DNA of 64,000 nucleotides, taken from NCBI RefSeq assembly GCF_031844705.1, contig NZ_CP134609.1, positions 2,356,001 to 2,420,000 of the forward strand. The letters run 5' to 3'. Below, piece after piece: positions 29,306-38,664 of the stretch; within the stretch, counting starts at the first letter, position 1; each line of letters begins with the position of its first letter. A program made the position numbers and the translations under genes. The notes beneath the pieces are model-generated. The model saw nothing but the letters and a program-made list of their open reading frames with translations, ran no database searches and was not told where the DNA came from. Source of the DNA: Streptomyces sp. ITFR-16 (GTDB lineage: Bacteria; Actinomycetota; Actinomycetes; Streptomycetales; Streptomycetaceae).

Positions 29306-30178
29306 TCAGCCCTTTACTCCGGAGTCGATGTCGGTCGAGGTGAAGTGGCGCTGGAACAGGAGGAACAGCGCCACGGCGGGGGCGGCCAGCACACAGGCGC
29401 CGGCCAGCAGGGCGCCGGTCGGGTTGGCGACCGTGCCCTGGAGGTTGGAGAGGAAGCTCGCCAGCGACACCGCCAGCGGCTGCATGTCGGCGTCCTTGGT
29501 GACCAGGAACGGCCACAGGAACTCGTTCCATGGGCCGATGAAGGTCAGCAGCAGTGCGGTGAGCACGGCGGGGCGGGCCATCGGCAGGGCGATCCGCAGC
29601 AGGATGCGCAGCTCACCGGCGCCGTCGATCCGGGCCGCCTCGAAGAGGGACTGCGGCATCTGCAGGAAGAACTGCCGGAAGAGGAAGACGGCCGTCGAGT
29701 TGACCGCGAACGGCAGGATCATGCCCAGGTAGTTGTCGCCGAGGCCGTAGTCGCGGACCACGAGCACGTACAGCGGCAGCATGAGGAGCTGGAAGGGCAC
29801 CATCTGCACCAGGAGGAGCGAGGCGAACAGCGTGCCCCGCCCGCGGAAGTGCAGCTGGGCGAGGGCGTATCCGGCCAGCAGCCCGAAGACCAGGGTGCAC
29901 AGCAGGACGCCGATGGTCATGATCCCGGAGTTGAGCAGCGAACGGCCCAGCGAGATCGCCCCGTTGACGGCCGTGTAGCTGTCGCCGGTCAGTCCGGAGG
30001 GGACCGCCGAGGAGAGGTCGCCGGTCGTCGTGGCCCGCAGCGATCCGACGATCATGTAGTAGAAGGGGAAGAGAAAGGCCACCGCGCCGAGCGAGAGCAC
30101 CGTGTACTGCAGGGCCCGCCGCCGTGCGGGGCGCCTGCGGGCGGCCGCGGTGTCCGGGGTCCTTAGGGATCCGCTCAT
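29306..30178 (-). CDS. Carbohydrate ABC transporter permease (MalG type)
   Basis: The 290-residue inner-membrane protein has six predicted helices. The EAA loop reads EAARIDGAGELRILLRIALP (about residues 195-214), which docks to the ATPase. No ATPase gene is in this operon, so a shared MsiK-type ATPase elsewhere in the genome is expected, as in other Streptomyces sugar importers. It starts 1 nt after the preceding permease gene (TGACATG). Confidence 0.93.
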   Translation of the reverse strand: MSGSLRTPDTAAARRRPARRRALQYTVLSLGAVAFLFPFYYMIVGSLRATTTGDLSSAVPSGLTGDSYTAVNGAISLGRSLLNSGIMTIGVLLCTLVFGLLAGYALAQLHFRGRGTLFASLLLVQMVPFQLLMLPLYVLVVRDYGLGDNYLGMILPFAVNSTAVFLFRQFFLQMPQSLFEAARIDGAGELRILLRIALPMARPAVLTALLLTFIGPWNEFLWPFLVTKDADMQPLAVSLASFLSNLQGTVANPTGALLAGACVLAAPAVALFLLFQRHFTSTDIDSGVKG

Positions 30179-30179
30179 G

Positions 30180-31088
30180 TCAGTTGCCCCTCTCGGTGAG
30201 CTTGCGGGCGGCCAGCGAGATGACGAGCACGAAGCCCACCAGCACGACGCCCAGTGCGGCGGCGAAGTCGGGGTGCCCCTGCTCGATGCCCTTCTGGTAC
30301 ATCAGCAGCACCGGCGAGGCGGAGGCGTGGTCGGGACCGCCGCCCCCGGTGAGCAGATAGGGCTCGCTGAAGAGGTTGGCGCCGGTGATGACCGCGTAGA
30401 TCACGACGAGCGTGGTCGCCGGGCGCACTCCCGGCACGGTGACCGAGAGGAACTGCCGTACCCGGCCGGCCCCGTCGACGGAGGCCGCCTCGTACAGCTC
30501 CTTGCCGACGTTCTGGAGCGCCGCCAGGTACAGCATCACGAAGAAGCCGAGCTGCTTCCAGGTCACGAAGAAGGCGATCATCGGCATCGCGAGATCCGAG
30601 TTGACCAGCCACGAGGGGTCCGGGGCGTGCGAGCCCAGGAGGTGGTTGACGAAGCCGTCCGAGCCGAAGAGGAACTGCCACACCGCGACCAGCGCGACGC
30701 TCGCCGTGATGTACGGCAGGTAGTACGCGGCCCGGAAGAACGCGCGGAAGCGGATCTTCGCGTTCAGCGCGGAGGCCAGCACCAGGGACAGGACCACCGT
30801 GAGCGGCACATTGATGACCAGGAAGATCACGATGTTGAGGAAGGCCCGCCCGACCACCGGGTCGGTGAAGACGTCCCGGTAGTTCGACAGACCCACCCAG
30901 GGCGAGTCGACGTGGGTGCCCGGCGCGGTGAAGTAGAAGCGGTGGAAGGAGATCCACACCGTGTAGCCCAGCGGGACCGCGAAGACGGCCAGCAGGAAGA
31001 GCACGTACGGGGTGACGAACAGCTGGCCCGTGCGGGAGCGGGCGCGTCCGTGGCGGGAGGCGGGGGTCACGCGGAGGTTCATCGTCAT
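30180..31088 (-). CDS. Carbohydrate ABC transporter permease (MalF type)
   Basis: The 302-residue permease has about six helices and the EAA loop EAASVDGAGRVRQFLSVTVP (about residues 200-219). It starts at an ATG overlapping the stop of the binding-protein gene (ATGA), and forms a heterodimer with the following permease. An MNLRVTPASRHGRARSRTG cytoplasmic start precedes the first helix. Confidence 0.93.
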   Translation of the reverse strand: MTMNLRVTPASRHGRARSRTGQLFVTPYVLFLLAVFAVPLGYTVWISFHRFYFTAPGTHVDSPWVGLSNYRDVFTDPVVGRAFLNIVIFLVINVPLTVVLSLVLASALNAKIRFRAFFRAAYYLPYITASVALVAVWQFLFGSDGFVNHLLGSHAPDPSWLVNSDLAMPMIAFFVTWKQLGFFVMLYLAALQNVGKELYEAASVDGAGRVRQFLSVTVPGVRPATTLVVIYAVITGANLFSEPYLLTGGGGPDHASASPVLLMYQKGIEQGHPDFAAALGVVLVGFVLVISLAARKLTERGN

Positions 31089-32377
31089 GACGGGTCCCCG
31101 TACTCCTGGAGAAGGTCGGTGATCTCGGCCGAGGCCTTGCGCAGGCCCTCGTCGGTGGACTGCCGGCCGAAGACGACCGACTTGGTCCACTCGTCGCGGA
31201 AGGCCTGCCAGATGTCGACGGAACCCGGCACGTTGGGCACCTCGACCACCCGCTCGGCCTGCCGGGCGAAGGCCTTGTAGGTCGGCTTCCTCGCGAAGAA
31301 GTCCGCGTAGCGGCCGGTCAGGTCCTCCCGCATCGGCATCTGCCCGGTCGCGTCGAGGAACCTGCCGTCCTGCTCCACCGAGGTGGCGAACTTCAGTACG
31401 TCCCAGGCGGTGGCCCGGTTCTCGCACGAACTGAACATCGCGGCGGACTTCTCGTCGCTGAAGGAGTACGTGCCGCCGGTGCCGTCGGCCGTGGGCACCG
31501 GCACCACGCCGATGTCCACGCTGTCCTTGTAGGCGGACACCGCCCAGGGGCCCACGGTGGCCATCGCGGCCTTGCCGTCGTTGAGCGCGTCCCCCGGGTA
31601 CGCCTCCTGCGGTGCGAGCTTCTGCGCGTACAGCTGCCGCCAGAACGAGGCGACCTGCCGGCCGGCGGACGAGTCGAACTGCGGCTTGCCGTCCTCGACG
31701 AGCTGCTTGCCGCCGCTCTGGGCGGCGAAGGCGGGGTAGAAGTCGTTCCAGGACTGGAAGAACTCGCTGCTGGGCGCGGGCCAGATGGCGGCCTTCGCCG
31801 CTCCGCTGCGCACCAGCCTGCGGGAGGTCTCCAGGAACTGGGAGTAGGTCGCGAGCTTCGGGTGCTCGGGGTCCAGGCCTGCCTTCCGGAAGATCTTCTT
31901 GTTGTAGAGGATCATCACCGGATTGCTCTTCCAGGGCAGCTGGTGGAACTTGCCGTCGGCGGACCGGTACTGGCCGGTGAGGCCGCCGCCCCGCTTCTCG
32001 ATGTAGGCGTTCCCGTCGGGGAAGTCGCTCAGCGCGACGAGCCCGTTCTGCTTCTCGAAGGTCGGCACCGAGGCGGGCGCGGTGTTGAAGACCAGGCAGG
32101 CGCTGGTGCCCGCGATGATCGAGGCGCTGATGGCCTCCTCCGAGGTCTTGCCCGCGGGTATCTGCTGCGCCGTGACGCGTTCCTTCGGGTGGCTCCTGTT
32201 CCAGGCCGCGACCATGTCCTTGCCCCACGCCACTTCCTGGGCGTTGTTGGACAGCCAGATCTTGATCGGGCCCCGCGCCGTCGCGGCCTCGGCCGGATCC
32301 GGAGCCGCCTTGCCGCAGGCGGTTGCCGTCCCCGCGAGTGCGAGCACGAGCAGCGAGTACGCCGTTCTCCTCAGCAT
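31085..32377 (-). CDS. Carbohydrate ABC transporter substrate-binding lipoprotein
   Basis: The 430-residue extracellular binding protein has a lipoprotein signal ending ALAGTATAC (acylated Cys about residue 21). It shows the SBP_bac_1 pattern: KIWLSNNAQEVAWGKDMVAAWN, then GTSACLVFNTAPASVPTF and the hinge PVMILYNKKIFRKAGLDPE, with MATVGPWAVSAYKD later. It captures a sugar for the two downstream permeases. It lies 86 nt after the LacI-type gene; no operator was seen in that gap, so it is probably transcribed from the regulator's promoter. Confidence 0.92.
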   Translation of the reverse strand: MLRRTAYSLLVLALAGTATACGKAAPDPAEAATARGPIKIWLSNNAQEVAWGKDMVAAWNRSHPKERVTAQQIPAGKTSEEAISASIIAGTSACLVFNTAPASVPTFEKQNGLVALSDFPDGNAYIEKRGGGLTGQYRSADGKFHQLPWKSNPVMILYNKKIFRKAGLDPEHPKLATYSQFLETSRRLVRSGAAKAAIWPAPSSEFFQSWNDFYPAFAAQSGGKQLVEDGKPQFDSSAGRQVASFWRQLYAQKLAPQEAYPGDALNDGKAAMATVGPWAVSAYKDSVDIGVVPVPTADGTGGTYSFSDEKSAAMFSSCENRATAWDVLKFATSVEQDGRFLDATGQMPMREDLTGRYADFFARKPTYKAFARQAERVVEVPNVPGSVDIWQAFRDEWTKSVVFGRQSTDEGLRKASAEITDLLQEYGDPS

Positions 32378-32463
32378 GAAAGCTCTCCGAACTGTTCACG
32401 CCCGGCCTCGTCGCCGGACGGGAATCCCCGGCCGCTGGTCGCGGCCGGTTCCTGGTCCTCTCG

Positions 32464-33483
32464 TCACCCGTGGTGGGCCGGGCCGATCGAGGCACGAGGG
32501 ATGAACTCGGCGGGCGGCAGGTCCACATGGGCCGCACCCTCGCCGGCGAGCACCGCGTCCAGGGCGCGGGCCGCCGCCTCCCCCCAGCCGCGGGCGTCCG
32601 CACGGGCGGAGGCGAGCGGGGGGTAGGTGTACCGCGTCAGCGGTGTGTCGTCGTAGCCGACGACCGACAGGCGTCCGGGGACCGGTACGCCCAGCTCCTG
32701 GGCCACGGACAGTCCCGCTGTCGCGGCCAGGTCGTTTCCGTAGACGATCGCCGTCGGCGGCTCGTCCAGCGCGAGCAGCCGGCGTGTGGCGCGGGCGCCG
32801 CCCTCGGCGGAGAACCCGCCCGGCAGCACCGGCCCCACCGGCAGACCGAGCGTCCGCAGCGTCGTCTCCCAGGCCGCCCGGCGCCGCCGCGCGTGCCGGA
32901 ACTCCTGGGGGCCCTCGACATGGGCGATGCGGCGGTGCCCGAGGCCGGCCAGCCGGCGGACCGCCTCGACATAGGCGGGCTCGTCGTCCAGGCCCACCGA
33001 CGACAGCCCCTCGGCCCACTCGCGCCGCCCCACCACCACGGCCGGGAGGCCGAGGCGGTGCATCAGGGCGGGGCGCGGGTCCTCGTGGCGCAGGTCGGTG
33101 ATGAGCACGCCGTCCACCTGCCGGTCGGCGGCCAGCCGTTCGTACACGGCCTGCTCCCGCCCGGGGGTGGTCACGTGCACCATGAGCCCGTCGCCGCGTT
33201 CGCCGAGGACCACTTCGACGCCCGCGATGAAGGCGGGGAAGAAGAGGTCGGCGCCGATCTGTTCGGGATCCCTGGCCAGCACCAGCCCGAAGGCGCCCGC
33301 CTTGCCCAGCGAGAGGGCCCGGGCCGGGCGGCTCGGGGTCCAGCCGAGTTCGGCGGCGACCGCGAGGATGCGGACCTTGGTCTCCTGCGCGATGCCCGGC
33401 CGGTCGTTGAGCGCGAAGGACACGGTGCTCCGGGAGACCCCGGCGCGTTCCGCGACGTCCGCGATGGTGGGCTTGCGGGCCAT
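32464..33483 (-). CDS. LacI family transcriptional regulator
   Basis: The 339-residue repressor has the LacI headpiece PTIADVAERAGVSRSTVSFALNDRPGIA (about residues 5-32), a hinge with PARAL, and a periplasmic-binding-protein-like effector domain. It is the first gene of the leftward sugar operon. Two AAACCGGTTT sites, typical of LacI-family operators, lie 116-161 nt upstream of the ATG at 33483, so autoregulation and operon repression are likely. The inducer is presumably the imported sugar or a product. Confidence 0.92.
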   Translation of the reverse strand: MARKPTIADVAERAGVSRSTVSFALNDRPGIAQETKVRILAVAAELGWTPSRPARALSLGKAGAFGLVLARDPEQIGADLFFPAFIAGVEVVLGERGDGLMVHVTTPGREQAVYERLAADRQVDGVLITDLRHEDPRPALMHRLGLPAVVVGRREWAEGLSSVGLDDEPAYVEAVRRLAGLGHRRIAHVEGPQEFRHARRRRAAWETTLRTLGLPVGPVLPGGFSAEGGARATRRLLALDEPPTAIVYGNDLAATAGLSVAQELGVPVPGRLSVVGYDDTPLTRYTYPPLASARADARGWGEAAARALDAVLAGEGAAHVDLPPAEFIPRASIGPAHHG

Positions 33484-33598
33484 GACGCGTTCAGCTCCCT
33501 GCGAGACGGGAGGGCCGGCGGCCGGGGCCGTCGAAGGACCCGGGTCCGCACCGTCCGAAAAGCTCAACTGTGCGGCTTCCCAGCCACTTTCACCCAGT

Positions 33599-33616
33599 AC
33601 TTAAACCGGTTTAAGT
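33599..33616. promoter_or_regulatory. LacI-type operator O1
   Basis: ACTTAAACCGGTTTAAGT is a perfect 18-bp palindrome with the central CCGG/CG core typical of LacI-family operators. It lies 116 nt upstream of the LacI-type start codon, in the 239-bp region shared with the rightward orphan start at 33661. Confidence 0.75.
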
Positions 33617-33634
33617 GACCGGCTGGCGCTTACT

Positions 33635-33644
33635 AAACCGGTTT
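33635..33644. promoter_or_regulatory. LacI-type operator O2
   Basis: AAACCGGTTT (33635-33644) repeats the core of O1, with centres 32 bp apart (about three helix turns), so two repressor dimers could bind the same face and cooperate. Confidence 0.65.
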
Positions 33645-33645
33645 G

Positions 33646-33663
33646 AAGGAGAGGCCGTCAATG
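33646..33663 (+). other. Orphan ribosome-binding site and start codon
   Basis: AAGGAG (33646-33651) lies 9 nt before ATG 33661 on the + strand, immediately after operator O2. The frame that follows (MDGRCDLRRTGRRCDG) resembles no family and soon runs antisense through the WYL regulator gene ending at 33723. This looks like the front end of a lost sugar gene. A short leader peptide cannot be excluded. Confidence 0.35.
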
Positions 33664-33722
33664 GACGGGCGATGTGACCTGCGCCGCACGGGACGCCGGT
33701 GCGACGGGACCGGCCGCACCGC

Positions 33723-34691
33723 TCAGCCGTCCTCCCCGTACAGCTCCGCCACCGCCACCGCGCGGGCCCGCAGCGCGGCGCGGGCCCCCGGGGGCGCGAG
33801 TACCTCCACATGCGGACCGAAGGAGAGCAGGGAGCGCGCCCACTCCTCGGACTCCACGGCCAGTTCGGCCCGCAGCCACGCGCCGTCCGGCTCCTCCGGC
33901 CTCGGCTCGCCCGTGAGCACCGCCGCGTTGAGCCGCAGGAAGAGGTCGAGACGGGAGCGGTGCACCCGGACCCGCAGGGTCACCTCGCCCTGCCGCTCCT
34001 CGACCTGGCGGCGCAGTTCCTCCCAGACCTCGGCCAGTTCGGCGCCGGGCCTGCGCACCACCGGCTCCTCGGTCAGCACGGCCCGTCGCACCCGGTCGGC
34101 GCGGAAGAGCCGGGGCTCCCCGTCCCGGTCGGCGACGAGGTACCAGACGCCCGCCTTCACCACCAGGCCGTACGGGTCCACGGTGTAGGTGCGGGCCGTC
34201 CTCGTACCGCTGTGCCGGTAGTCCAGGCGCAGGCGGCGGTCGGCGAAGACGGCCTCGTGCAGGTCGGCGATGTCGACGGCGGCGCGCGGGCCGCTCATCC
34301 AGCGCACCGGGTCGACGAGGATGCGGCGGCTGGTCAGTTCGGCGGCGGGGCGGTACGGGGCGGGCAGCGCGGCCATCACCTTGCGCAGCGCGGAGCCGAG
34401 CGCCTCGTCGAGCCCGAGCGCGGCATGGGCGCCGTCGGCGGCCAGCACGAACAGGGCGCGCGACTCGTCGGCGGTCAGCCCCGTGACATCGGTGCGGAAC
34501 CCGGGCAGCAGGGCGATGCCGCCGTACCGGCCGCGTTCCGCGTAGACGGGGACGCCGGACGCCGAGAGCGCCTCGACGTCCCGGTAGATGGTGCGTACGG
34601 AGACGTCGAGGCGCTCGGCCAGCTCGGTGGCGGGGACCAGACGGCGGGTCTGGAGCAGCAGCAGGATCGAGAGCAGCCGGTCGGATTTCAC
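33723..34691 (-). CDS. WYL-domain helix-turn-helix regulator (YafY/DeoR-like)
   Basis: The 322-residue protein has an N-terminal winged helix (LLILLLLQTRRLVPATEL-type start; DVSVRTIYRDVEALSASGVPVYAERGRYGG, about residues 29-58), a WYL-type ligand domain with VDPYGLVVKAGVWYLVADRDG (about 170-190), and a C-terminal WCX-like extension. Such proteins sense a small ligand or nucleic acid. It starts 36 nt after the thioesterase gene on the same strand. The target is unknown. Confidence 0.88.
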   Translation of the reverse strand: MKSDRLLSILLLLQTRRLVPATELAERLDVSVRTIYRDVEALSASGVPVYAERGRYGGIALLPGFRTDVTGLTADESRALFVLAADGAHAALGLDEALGSALRKVMAALPAPYRPAAELTSRRILVDPVRWMSGPRAAVDIADLHEAVFADRRLRLDYRHSGTRTARTYTVDPYGLVVKAGVWYLVADRDGEPRLFRADRVRRAVLTEEPVVRRPGAELAEVWEELRRQVEERQGEVTLRVRVHRSRLDLFLRLNAAVLTGEPRPEEPDGAWLRAELAVESEEWARSLLSFGPHVEVLAPPGARAALRARAVAVAELYGEDG

Positions 34692-34727
34692 TCCACCAGC
34701 ATCCCCCGGACCGGCCGGTGCGGGGGG

Positions 34728-35594
34728 TCAGCTGCGCGGGGCCCGGGCCAGCTGGCGGGACTGGGCGACCAGCCGGTCGGCGCTGTCCCAGACGTCCGCG
34801 TCCTCCTCCAGGAAGCCGCCCGCGAGGTTGCGGGTGGTGATGGAGACGCGGAGCGGGCCGGGGGCGGGCCGGCAACGGATGTGGGTGGTGAGCTCGATGG
34901 TGGGGGTCCAGCCCTTGAGGCCCAGCTCGAACGAGGTCGGCGGCAGCGCGTCGACGGTGAGCAGCAGCGAGAGGGGGTCGGCGTCACGGCCGTCCGCCAG
35001 TCCGAACCAGCCGCGCATCTCGCCCTTGCCGGACGGCGCTCCGACCGCCCAGCCGATCGTGGCGGGGTCGAGCTTGATGTCGAGGCGCCCGGTGATGGCG
35101 GAGCTGCCGGGGATCGGGGCCGGGCCGTCGCTCGGGCCGAGGCAGTGCTCGCGCGGCGGGATGGCGGGCGGCTTGGCCGAGGTGCGGACGTCGTCGCTCA
35201 GCGCGTCCAGGTCGCCGTAGGTGGCGAGGACCCGGATGCGCTCGGTCTCGGTGCCGTCCTCGGCGTACTGGAAGAGGGAGGCCTGACCGGTGGAGAGGGT
35301 GCGTCCGGTGCGGACGGTCTGGGTGCGGATCACGGCGGGGCCCGGCACGGACGCGGTCAGGTAGTGCGCGGAGACCGAGAAGGGGTCCTGGTGCGGCAGG
35401 GCCTCGCCGAGCGCGCGGCCGAGCATCGCCAGCAGGTAGCCGCCGTTGACGGCGTGGATGATCGTCCAGCCGGCGGAGAGCTCCGCGTCGTAGACGCCCT
35501 CTTCACGGAGGGTGACGGCGGTGTCCCGGTCGAACTCGCTGTCGCCGATGGTTGCCTGCGCGGTCTGTGCCGCCTGCGCTGCTGCCTGTGCCAT
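34728..35594 (-). CDS. Acyl-CoA thioesterase-like (TesB/double hotdog) protein
   Basis: The 288-residue protein has two hotdog halves: GWTIIHAVNGGYLLAMLGRAL and HYLTASVPGPAVIRTQTVRTGRTLSTGQASL in the first, and DALPPTSFELGLKGWTPTIELTTHIRC then RNLAGGFLEEDADVWDSADRLVAQSRQLA in the second. It belongs to the thioesterase-like superfamily that cleaves fatty acyl-CoA, and acts in the cytoplasm. The TACCGCTCAGTA dyad, about 30 nt upstream, could be a TetR operator. The 36-nt gap to the WYL gene suggests co-transcription. Confidence 0.85.
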   Translation of the reverse strand: MAQAAAQAAQTAQATIGDSEFDRDTAVTLREEGVYDAELSAGWTIIHAVNGGYLLAMLGRALGEALPHQDPFSVSAHYLTASVPGPAVIRTQTVRTGRTLSTGQASLFQYAEDGTETERIRVLATYGDLDALSDDVRTSAKPPAIPPREHCLGPSDGPAPIPGSSAITGRLDIKLDPATIGWAVGAPSGKGEMRGWFGLADGRDADPLSLLLTVDALPPTSFELGLKGWTPTIELTTHIRCRPAPGPLRVSITTRNLAGGFLEEDADVWDSADRLVAQSRQLARAPRS

Positions 35595-35665
35595 GGAAAG
35601 GACGGTACACCGATTGCATTACTGAGCGGTAGCTTTTTCGGGTCCGTGAGATGACGGCCGGCGGT

Positions 35666-36325
35666 TCAGTTCTCCTCCGCCGTCGCCGAGCGGCGGTTGT
35701 AGGCGCGGGGCGCCCGCCAGTGGAAGCGCAGCGCCAGCAGCCGCAGCACGAACGCCGCGATCACGGCGGCGCCGCTGGTGAACGCGTTGAGGGTGTCGAA
35801 GCGGATGCAGAGCACGATCGTGGTGGCGCCGACGATGGCGGGCACCGCGTACAGATCGCGGTCCCAGCGCAGCAGCGACGGCACCTCGTTGGCCAGGACG
35901 TCGCGCAGCACACCGCCGCCGACCGCGGTGGCCAGGCCGAGCGCCGCCGACGCGGTGAGGCCGAGGCCGTAGTCGTACGCCTTCACCGTGCCGGTGACGC
36001 AGAAGAGGCCGAGGCCGGCCGCGTCGAAGACGTTGACGCCCACCTGGATGCGCTCGACGTGCGGATGAAGGAAGAAGACGAGGACGGCGGCGAACAGCGG
36101 GGTGGTGAAGTACCCCAGGTCCGTGAAGGCGGCCGGCGGCACCGCGCCGATGATCAGGTCACGGAACAGCCCCCCGCCCAGCGCGGTCACCTCGGCGAGT
36201 ACCGCGATGCCGAAGACATCGAAGTTCTTGCGTACGGCGAGCAGAGCGCCGGAGATCGCGAAGACGAAGATCCCGACGATGTCGAGCGCATGCTGGACGG
36301 AGGGCGTGAACAGTTCGTTGAGCAC
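35666..36325 (-). CDS. TRIC-type (UPF0126) trimeric cation channel family protein
   Basis: The 219-residue inner-membrane protein has about seven helices in two repeats, marked by GGGLFRDLIIGAVPPAAF (about residues 49-67) and GGGVLRDVLANEVPSLL (about 136-153), the duplicated GGGxxRD motif of prokaryotic TRIC homologues, which conduct K+ or other monovalent cations. The start is GTG at 36325, 18 nt after the OppF stop; the AAGGAG at that stop is about 22 nt away, so initiation may be leaderless or from a separate promoter. Confidence 0.88.
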   Translation of the reverse strand: MLNELFTPSVQHALDIVGIFVFAISGALLAVRKNFDVFGIAVLAEVTALGGGLFRDLIIGAVPPAAFTDLGYFTTPLFAAVLVFFLHPHVERIQVGVNVFDAAGLGLFCVTGTVKAYDYGLGLTASAALGLATAVGGGVLRDVLANEVPSLLRWDRDLYAVPAIVGATTIVLCIRFDTLNAFTSGAAVIAAFVLRLLALRFHWRAPRAYNRRSATAEEN

Positions 36326-36343
36326 CGGGCAATTGTGCCGGTC

Positions 36344-37573
36344 CTACTCCTTGGCGCCGTCCTCGGCCGCCCCGGAGGGTGTCGCGGCGTCCGGCTCACC
36401 CTTCGCCACGGGCTCGCCGGCCTCCGGCTTCGCCACCGTGACCAGCTCGACCGCTTCCCGGGCCCCGGCCAGGACCTGCTGCCCGGGCGCCTGGTCCTCG
36501 GCGTTCTCCGGGTGGTGGCAGGCGACCTGGTGGCCGGTCTTCAGCGCGATCAGCGGCGGCTCCTGCGTCTTGCAGATGTCCGACGCCTTCCAGCACCGGG
36601 TATGGAAGCGGCAGCCGCTCGGCGGCGAGATCGGCGAGGGCACATCGCCCTTGAGCAGGATGCGCTCGCTCTTGGCCCCCCGGCGACGGGGGTCCGGCAC
36701 CGGCACCGCGGACATCAGGGCCTTGGTGTACGGGTGCATGGGCGCCGAGTACAGCGACTTGCGGTCCGCCAGCTCGACGACCTTGCCCAGGTACATGACC
36801 GCGATCCGGTCCGAGACATGGCGGATGACCGAGAGGTCGTGCGCGATGATCACATACGTGAGGCCCAGCTCGTCCTGGAGGTCGTCCAGCAGGTTGACCA
36901 CCTGGGCCTGGATCGACACGTCCAGCGCGGAGACCGGTTCGTCGGCGACGACCAGCTTCGGGCGCAGGGCGAGCGCGCGGGCGATGCCGATGCGCTGGCG
37001 CTGGCCGCCGGAGAACTCGTGCGGGTAGCGGTTGTAGTGCTCGGGGCTGAGCCCGACCAGCGACAGCAGCTCCTGCACATGGGCCTTCAGACCGCCCTCG
37101 GGCTCGACACCCTGGAGCCTGAACGGCGCGCTGACGATCGTGCCGATCGTGTGGCGCGGGTTCAGCGAGGAGTACGGGTCCTGGAAGATCATCTGGATGT
37201 CGCGGCGCATCGGCCGCATCTGCCCCATGGACAGGTGCGTGATGTCGCGGCCCTCGAACTCGACCTTGCCGCCGGTCGGTTCGATCAGCCGGGTGATGAG
37301 CCGGCCCATCGTCGACTTGCCGCAGCCGGACTCGCCGACGACGCCCAGGGTCTCCCCCGGGTACACCTCGAAGTCGATGCCGTCGACGGCCTTGACCGCG
37401 GCGGTCTGCCGCCCCAGCAGGCCCTTGCGGATCGGGAAGTGCTTGACCAGGCCCTCGACCCGGAGCAGCGGCTCGCGCGCGGAGACGGCCTGCTCCGGGA
37501 TCTTCACGTCCTTCTCCAGCACCGGGGGATCCTTCTTCTCGCTCACGTCGCTCACATCACTCGCCTCGCTCAC
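36344..37573 (-). CDS. oppF: Oligopeptide ABC transporter ATP-binding protein (OppF/DppF type)
   Basis: The 409-residue ATPase has Walker [11 protein letters not shown] (about residues 77-86), signature [13 protein letters not shown] and Walker [13 protein letters not shown], with H-loop IAHDLSV. A C-terminal oligopeptide-family Cys tail carries [15 protein letters not shown]. The N-terminal 30 residues and C-terminal ~70 residues are low complexity. The GTG start overlaps the OppD stop (GTGA), which indicates coupling. It powers the C-A-B-D-F peptide importer with OppD. Confidence 0.93.
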   Translation of the reverse strand: MSEASDVSDVSEKKDPPVLEKDVKIPEQAVSAREPLLRVEGLVKHFPIRKGLLGRQTAAVKAVDGIDFEVYPGETLGVVGESGCGKSTMGRLITRLIEPTGGKVEFEGRDITHLSMGQMRPMRRDIQMIFQDPYSSLNPRHTIGTIVSAPFRLQGVEPEGGLKAHVQELLSLVGLSPEHYNRYPHEFSGGQRQRIGIARALALRPKLVVADEPVSALDVSIQAQVVNLLDDLQDELGLTYVIIAHDLSVIRHVSDRIAVMYLGKVVELADRKSLYSAPMHPYTKALMSAVPVPDPRRRGAKSERILLKGDVPSPISPPSGCRFHTRCWKASDICKTQEPPLIALKTGHQVACHHPENAEDQAPGQQVLAGAREAVELVTVAKPEAGEPVAKGEPDAATPSGAAEDGAKE

Positions 37574-38664
37574 AGCTTCGGCGCAATCTCTTCGGTCCAG
37601 ATCCGGGTCCGCTCCTCCGGTGCCATGTGGCAGGCGGAGAAGTGGCCGTCGCCGACCTGCTTCAGCTCGGGACGTGTCGTGCGGGTGACGTTGTCCCCGG
37701 GGACGTCCGCGTACGGGCAGCGCGGGTTGAAGGCGCAGCCGCTCGGGACGTTGATCAGGGACGGCGGCTGCCCCTTGACGGGGACCAGCCGCTCGGTCTC
37801 CTCGCGGTCGATGCGCGGCATCGAGGTGAGCAGACCCCAGGTGTACGGGTGCTGGGCCTCGTAGAAGACCTTCTCCGCCGGCCCGCGCTCGATGCACCGG
37901 CCGCCGTACATCACCAGGAGCTCGTCGGCCATCTCGGCGACGACCCCCAGGTCATGGGTGATCATGATGACGGCGGAGCCGAACTCCTTCTGCAGGTCCC
38001 GGATCAGGTCCAGGATCTGCGCCTGGACGGTGACGTCCAGGGCGGTGGTCGGCTCGTCGGCGATGAGCAGCTCGGGGTTGTTGACCAGCGCCATCGCGAT
38101 CATGGCGCGCTGGCGCATCCCGCCGGAGAACTCGTGCGGATGGGCGTCCACGCGCTTGTGCGGCTCGGGGATGCCGACCCGGTCGAGCATCTCGACGGCC
38201 CGGGTGCGGGCGATCTTCTTGCTGACCTTGTTGTGGACGCGGTACGCCTCCACGATCTGCGCGCCGACCGTGAAGTACGGGTGCATCGCGGACAGCGGGT
38301 CCTGGAAGATCATGGCCATCTTGCGGCCGCGCAGCTCGCGCACCCGGTCGTCGGAGGCGCCGATCAGCTCCTCGCCGTCCAGCCAGACCTCGCCGGATAT
38401 GCGGGCGTTGGGGGCCGTGCGGTGCAGGCCGAGGACGCCGAGCGAGGTGACGGACTTGCCGGAGCCGGACTCGCCGACGATACCGAGGGTCTGTCCGGGC
38501 TTCACGTCGAAGCTGACGCCGTCGACCGACTTGACCAGGCCGTCATCGGTCTGGAAGTGGATGCGCAGGTCCCGTACGGAGAGGAAGGCGTCATCGCCGC
38601 CGGCCCGCGCGGCGGGGACGGACGCGCCCGCCGCCGCGGTCTGTGCCTTGGAAACCTCGGTCAC
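37570..38664 (-). CDS. oppD: Oligopeptide ABC transporter ATP-binding protein (OppD/DppD type)
   Basis: The 364-residue ATPase has Walker [13 protein letters not shown] (about residues 64-75), signature [15 protein letters not shown] and Walker [14 protein letters not shown]-loop ITHDLGV. The C-terminal Cys motif reads [16 protein letters not shown]. The GTG at 38664 overlaps the OppB stop (GTGA). It pairs with OppF on the cytoplasmic face of the permease dimer. Confidence 0.93.
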   Translation of the reverse strand: MTEVSKAQTAAAGASVPAARAGGDDAFLSVRDLRIHFQTDDGLVKSVDGVSFDVKPGQTLGIVGESGSGKSVTSLGVLGLHRTAPNARISGEVWLDGEELIGASDDRVRELRGRKMAMIFQDPLSAMHPYFTVGAQIVEAYRVHNKVSKKIARTRAVEMLDRVGIPEPHKRVDAHPHEFSGGMRQRAMIAMALVNNPELLIADEPTTALDVTVQAQILDLIRDLQKEFGSAVIMITHDLGVVAEMADELLVMYGGRCIERGPAEKVFYEAQHPYTWGLLTSMPRIDREETERLVPVKGQPPSLINVPSGCAFNPRCPYADVPGDNVTRTTRPELKQVGDGHFSACHMAPEERTRIWTEEIAPKL

